From: Ruminiclostridium sp. | Lineage (GTDB): Bacteria > Bacillota > Clostridia > Oscillospirales > Ruminococcaceae | Assembly (NCBI GenBank): GCA_024682455.1 | Contig: JAIKZF010000097.1 | Coordinates: 25,767 to 89,766 of the forward strand | DNA: 64,000 nucleotides | Reading direction: 5' to 3' | Part shown: positions 60,925-64,000 of the stretch, piece by piece | How the letters are laid out: every line of letters begins with the position of its first letter | Numbering within the stretch: the stretch's first letter is position 1 | The notes under the pieces: generated by a model | Database searches by the model: none | The model's input: the letters and a program-made list of their open reading frames with translations, nothing else | What the model was told of the DNA's origin: nothing | Translations under genes and position numbers: made by a program

Positions 60925-61082
60925 TACTAATTCCTGTTCAAAATGTGAAAAATATGGCGAGATAAAATTTCGTCAGACAAGGAACCCGACCGCAGGCTTG
61001 CTGGTGCAAGTCAAGGGAGAGTGACGTAGTATGACGGAATTTTAGCCGTCAGATTTTTCATTATTTTGATCAGGTGTTAGTA
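60925..61082. mobile_element. 158-bp MITE, copy 2
   Basis: Ends TACTAA/TTAGTA with about 29-bp imperfect terminal repeats (5' end TACTAATTCCTGTTCAAAAT). TAA flanks both sides (60922-60924 and 61083-61085); the left one is the cysK stop. The internal block CAAGGAACCCGACCGCAGGC matches copy 1 at 45604 on the opposite strand, while the terminal repeats have diverged. No coding capacity. Confidence 0.85.
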
Positions 61083-61095
61083 TAATACATCAGAG

Positions 61096-61135
61096 CCGCG
61101 GCGCTTCCCTGTTCGGGCAAGTGCCGCGGTTTTTT
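61096..61135 (+). terminator. intrinsic terminator after cysK
   Basis: CCGCGGC and GCCGCGG with an inner stem and six T. It lies past the MITE, so the element lengthens the cysK 3' leader. Confidence 0.8.
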
Positions 61136-61136
61136 G

Positions 61137-61165
61137 TTGACAAAGCTCTCGTTTTGTTGTATAAT
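61137..61165 (+). promoter_or_regulatory. promoter of esterase/sensor kinase genes
   Basis: Perfect TTGACA (61137-61142), 17-bp spacer, perfect TATAAT (61160-61165), directly after the cysK terminator. Confidence 0.9.
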
Positions 61166-61200
61166 TCTGATATTGAAGATAACAAGGAGAATCCGTCCCC

Positions 61201-62757
61201 ATGAGAAAAAGCTTGTGTTTTTTGGCTATCCTTTCTTTACTGACCGTGACAGGCTCCTGCGGCACGGGAAACGAAAAAAACGTGACAGCTGCCGTTACCT
61301 CGGAACGCGTATCGGAGACAATGACAGTAACCGAGGAACGCGCGCCGGAAACAACGACATCGGTCTCAACGGTCACAGAGACCGCCGAAAGCGTTGCCGA
61401 GGCTCCAAAGCCTCAGTCGTCCGCCGCGAAGCTCACTAACAAAATGACGGAATTTGAGCGCGCGTATATAACAAAGCGCGGTCTCACGCTTACAGACGGT
61501 CTTAACGATACGCCCGATGTCAGGCTTGAAAACGTGATCGTCACTAAAGAAGCCTCAGAGGTGCTCTACCGGAATATGCTAAAAAAAGGTGTCCTGACCG
61601 AGGAAGAGTATCGGCAGTACATAGCTGACGCAGTCGGATATTCCTATAACGAGGTCATGATAAACGGCGTGATATACGACGGCTTCACGCCCCCCGAGAA
61701 CTATGACGGCGGCAGGCTCGATTACGCTTACTTTGACGAGCTTACCTTCGAAAACAAGGAGGAATACTATGACTGGCTGCTTGACTATTATCTGAGGGAG
61801 CGCAGCCCGGTAATGTCCGAAGCGGAAAACTACCTTGAACAGACAAAGGCTGTATTTGACGCGGTCATAAACGGTACATACACCGTGATGCCGGACAGAT
61901 ATGAGTCCTTTGAACGGTTATCGTTCGTATCCGACCCGCTCGCCGATCTCAGCTTTACGTGGGAATACGACAAAGACGCTCTTGAAAGCATAAGAGACCG
62001 TATCGAGGAGTACAGCGTCTATGACGAACAGCTCGGGGTCGAATTCATCGTACACGTGACTCTGCCGCCGCATTATGACAGCACAAAGACCTATCCTGTC
62101 TTTTTCATGACAGACGGAGTATGGAGACTGAACGATCACGCGGCATTGTATAAGGCTATGGAACGCGGCGAGGCTGCCGATGTCATTCTCGTCAGTCTCG
62201 GCTTCAACTACAATATCAAAAACACCGATAACTTTGTTCGCTTCGAGCTCTTTATCTCACACAGAGCAGGACTGCTTGACTTCATCACCGACGACCTGAT
62301 GCCGTTTCTCTGCGAAAATTACAGGATCGACTGCACATCCTCTGCCCTGTTCGGACATTCAATGGGAGGCGTATTCTCTCATTACGCGCTTTTCTGCTCA
62401 GACAAGTATGAGAATCAGCCGTTCGGCAGGTATATCATCGGCAGCCCGGCGCTGTTCAATCTATATGACTCATATCTGGATCTCGGTGCGGAGGACGCGG
62501 TCAACGACTATGGTTATTTCGACAGACATGACAGCCTTGACAAGAAGGTATTCCTCTGCGGCGGCTCGATGGAGGATCCCGATTACGCGGATCAGTACAA
62601 CGGACACGACAGCACGCTGGAAGGGCTCAGAAAAATGAATGACCGCCTTGCAGAGCATAATGCCGACCTCACATACAGACTTTATGAGTCTCATCACTAT
62701 CAGTATATTCCCGATATGCTCATGGAATATCTTAAGGAAGCATATCCCGCGGACTGA
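61201..62757 (+). CDS. lipoprotein with esterase-D-type alpha/beta hydrolase domain
   Basis: The 518-aa protein begins with a lipoprotein signal (LLTVTGSCG, lipobox Cys about residue 20), a Thr/Ser/Glu-rich spacer, a region of about 160 residues without recognised motifs, then a putative-esterase domain with the nucleophile elbow GHSMGG near residue 384 and a C-terminal HHY (catalytic His). This family includes feruloyl/acetyl-xylan esterase-like and siderophore esterases; the substrate is unknown. It is anchored outside the cell. The sensor kinase gene follows 32 bp later. Confidence 0.82.
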   Translation: MRKSLCFLAILSLLTVTGSCGTGNEKNVTAAVTSERVSETMTVTEERAPETTTSVSTVTETAESVAEAPKPQSSAAKLTNKMTEFERAYITKRGLTLTDGLNDTPDVRLENVIVTKEASEVLYRNMLKKGVLTEEEYRQYIADAVGYSYNEVMINGVIYDGFTPPENYDGGRLDYAYFDELTFENKEEYYDWLLDYYLRERSPVMSEAENYLEQTKAVFDAVINGTYTVMPDRYESFERLSFVSDPLADLSFTWEYDKDALESIRDRIEEYSVYDEQLGVEFIVHVTLPPHYDSTKTYPVFFMTDGVWRLNDHAALYKAMERGEAADVILVSLGFNYNIKNTDNFVRFELFISHRAGLLDFITDDLMPFLCENYRIDCTSSALFGHSMGGVFSHYALFCSDKYENQPFGRYIIGSPALFNLYDSYLDLGAEDAVNDYGYFDRHDSLDKKVFLCGGSMEDPDYADQYNGHDSTLEGLRKMNDRLAEHNADLTYRLYESHHYQYIPDMLMEYLKEAYPAD

Positions 62758-62789
62758 CATACTATGTCCCAAGAACCGAGGAAACAGCC

Positions 62790-64000
62790 ATGATTAAAAA
62801 AATTCGCAGAAGCTTTATCACGACCGCAATGCTGTCTGTGACCATTGTTCTCGCGGTCATCGTCGCGGTACTGAATATCGCCAACTACATAAACTCCGAC
62901 AATGAGGCCGAGCAGCTCCTTCGTTTCCTTGCGGGAAACGGCGGCAGCTTCGCCATGCCTCCGGACGAGTTCCGTGAGATGCCCGAGGGTGAGACGCCGC
63001 CGGAGAAGCCGGACGGCTCGGAAAAGCACCACTCCGATGAAGAGCTACGCTTCGACCCGCAGGCAGCCAATATGTTCGTCGGTATGTGGGGACGGGGTTT
63101 CATGACCGAGGAGACTCCATACGAAACACGCTTTTTCACAGTTCTTATGGGCTCCGACGGCAAAGCCGCTGAGACAAACACCGGTAAAATAGCCGCCGTG
63201 ACCAACGATGAGGCTGCCGGTATAGCCGCGGAACTCATGAGTGCGGGAAAAAAGTCCGGTTATTACGGAAATTACAGATTTCTTGCGTCCGACAAGGATA
63301 ACGGCATACTGTATATCTTCGTTGACCGTACACAATCTCTCCGCTCCGTGTCCGATATCATGCTGATAAGCATTCTTGTGGCGGTCGGAGCGGCAGCGGC
63401 GATATTTCTGCTCGTCATAGTATTCTCACGTATTTTCATTAAGCCTATCGCCGAAAGCTATGAAAAGCAGACAATATTCATCACGAACGCCGGTCATGAG
63501 CTTAAAACTCCCCTCGCCGTTATAAATTCCTGCAACGAGGTCATAGAGCTCGAACAGGGCGAAACCAAGTGGACGCAAAGTATCGCCGCACAGACGGAAA
63601 AGCTCTCCGCGCTGACGAACGAGCTCGTCGCTCTCGCAAGAATGGACGAGGGCACCGTGCTGACAAAGGAGGAATTCCCGCTGTCGGAAACGGCGGAGGA
63701 GATACTCGACCCGTATGTGCTCATGGCTGAAAGAAAGGGGCTCACGCTTACCTCGGACATACAGCCGGACATTATGTACAAGGGCGACAGGAACATGATC
63801 GCCAGACTCTTCTCCGTTCTCGCGGACAACGCTCTGAAATATACCCCCGACGGCGGCAGCATAAGCTTCAGGCTTTCGGCAAAGAACAAAAAAATAACGT
63901 TCCGTACCGAAAACACGGCACAAAACGTTGAGAAAGGCGATCACCCGGAGCTTTTCGACCGTTTCCGGCGCGGTGACGCCTCGCATAACGGCGCTATACC
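62790..64000 (+). CDS. sensor histidine kinase, C-terminus beyond window
   Basis: Not in the ORF track because no stop is reached. ATG 62790 follows GAGGAAACAGCC. About 404 codons are seen: membrane helix (about 10-32), an extracellular part (about 35-190) with a Pro/Glu-rich segment, a second helix (about 192-214), then the dimerisation domain with the phospho-acceptor NAGHELKTPLAV and the ATPase N-box LADNALKYTPDGG. No HAMP domain is evident. A response regulator is not in the window and may lie further on. It is probably cotranscribed with the esterase. Confidence 0.92.
   Translation, partial: MIKKIRRSFITTAMLSVTIVLAVIVAVLNIANYINSDNEAEQLLRFLAGNGGSFAMPPDEFREMPEGETPPEKPDGSEKHHSDEELRFDPQAANMFVGMWGRGFMTEETPYETRFFTVLMGSDGKAAETNTGKIAAVTNDEAAGIAAELMSAGKKSGYYGNYRFLASDKDNGILYIFVDRTQSLRSVSDIMLISILVAVGAAAAIFLLVIVFSRIFIKPIAESYEKQTIFITNAGHELKTPLAVINSCNEVIELEQGETKWTQSIAAQTEKLSALTNELVALARMDEGTVLTKEEFPLSETAEEILDPYVLMAERKGLTLTSDIQPDIMYKGDRNMIARLFSVLADNALKYTPDGGSISFRLSAKNKKITFRTENTAQNVEKGDHPELFDRFRRGDASHNGAI

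Overview
The window looks like a chromosomal segment of a sporulating, Gram-positive Clostridia, most likely Oscillospirales/Ruminococcaceae. The reasons are a SpoIIE-type sporulation phosphatase, the Firmicutes cluster remA-gmk-priA-def-fmt-yugP-rsmB-rlmN-prpC-prkC-rsgA, IreB, an SAM-I riboswitch upstream of metK, Shine-Dalgarno sequences of the AAAGGAG type, ECF vitamin transport and a PDTG-type surface anchor. No phage, plasmid, CRISPR array or intact transposase gene was seen. The genus cannot be fixed from sequence alone.

Layout. 1-1.7 kb: mtnA (cut by the window edge) and a purine nucleoside phosphorylase on the minus strand. 1.9-5.1 kb: plus-strand DUF1846, WalJ/YycJ-like and TIGR01212 radical-SAM genes. 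5.2-7.9 kb: a sigma factor with a very large membrane-anchored probable anti-sigma protein. 8.1-21.3 kb: a long minus-strand housekeeping block (remA to rlmN, then the separately promoted prpC-prkC-rsgA). 21.3-30.3 kb: maf, divergent tmk, DJ-1, 5-FCL, mltG, U32, rsmA, spoIIE. 30.4-32.2 kb: an unusual Ser/Phe/Gly octapeptide-repeat protein overlapping a probable glycosyltransferase-like gene. 32.2-37.5 kb: ireB, a DivIVA-like coiled coil, an orphan fumarase-beta gene, a sigma factor and a zinc ribbon. 37.6-38.0 kb: four tRNAs (Val-Asp-Phe-Gly). 38.1-39.5 kb: an SH3/serine hydrolase.

39.6-45.6 kb is the highlight. A strong promoter and a probable cobalamin-type riboswitch with an intrinsic terminator precede two exported DUF4430-type proteins and a complete ECF transporter (T, fused A-A', S). 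The second exported protein joins an alpha/alpha-barrel (prenyltransferase-like repeats) to a DUF4430 beta domain, the same two-domain order as animal intrinsic factor/transcobalamin, here separated by a two-helix membrane hairpin. I read the operon as a Gram-positive B12 capture-and-import machine.

45.6-64 kb: a 157-bp MITE, ohrR/TSCPD, recD2-pepV-ychF-NERD (led by an unannotated 46-aa membrane peptide), a candidate trans-acting sRNA with an anti-Shine-Dalgarno stretch, an aminotransferase, trpS, a phosphoesterase, metK with an SAM-I riboswitch, an HD/CmpB/membrane-protein operon, cysK with a tiny Cys-ending leader ORF, a second MITE copy, a lipoprotein esterase and a truncated sensor kinase. 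Both MITEs sit exactly at the TAA stop codon of the preceding gene, flanked by a TAA duplication. Nearly all recognisable promoters are TTGACA/TATAAT-like with a 17-bp spacer.
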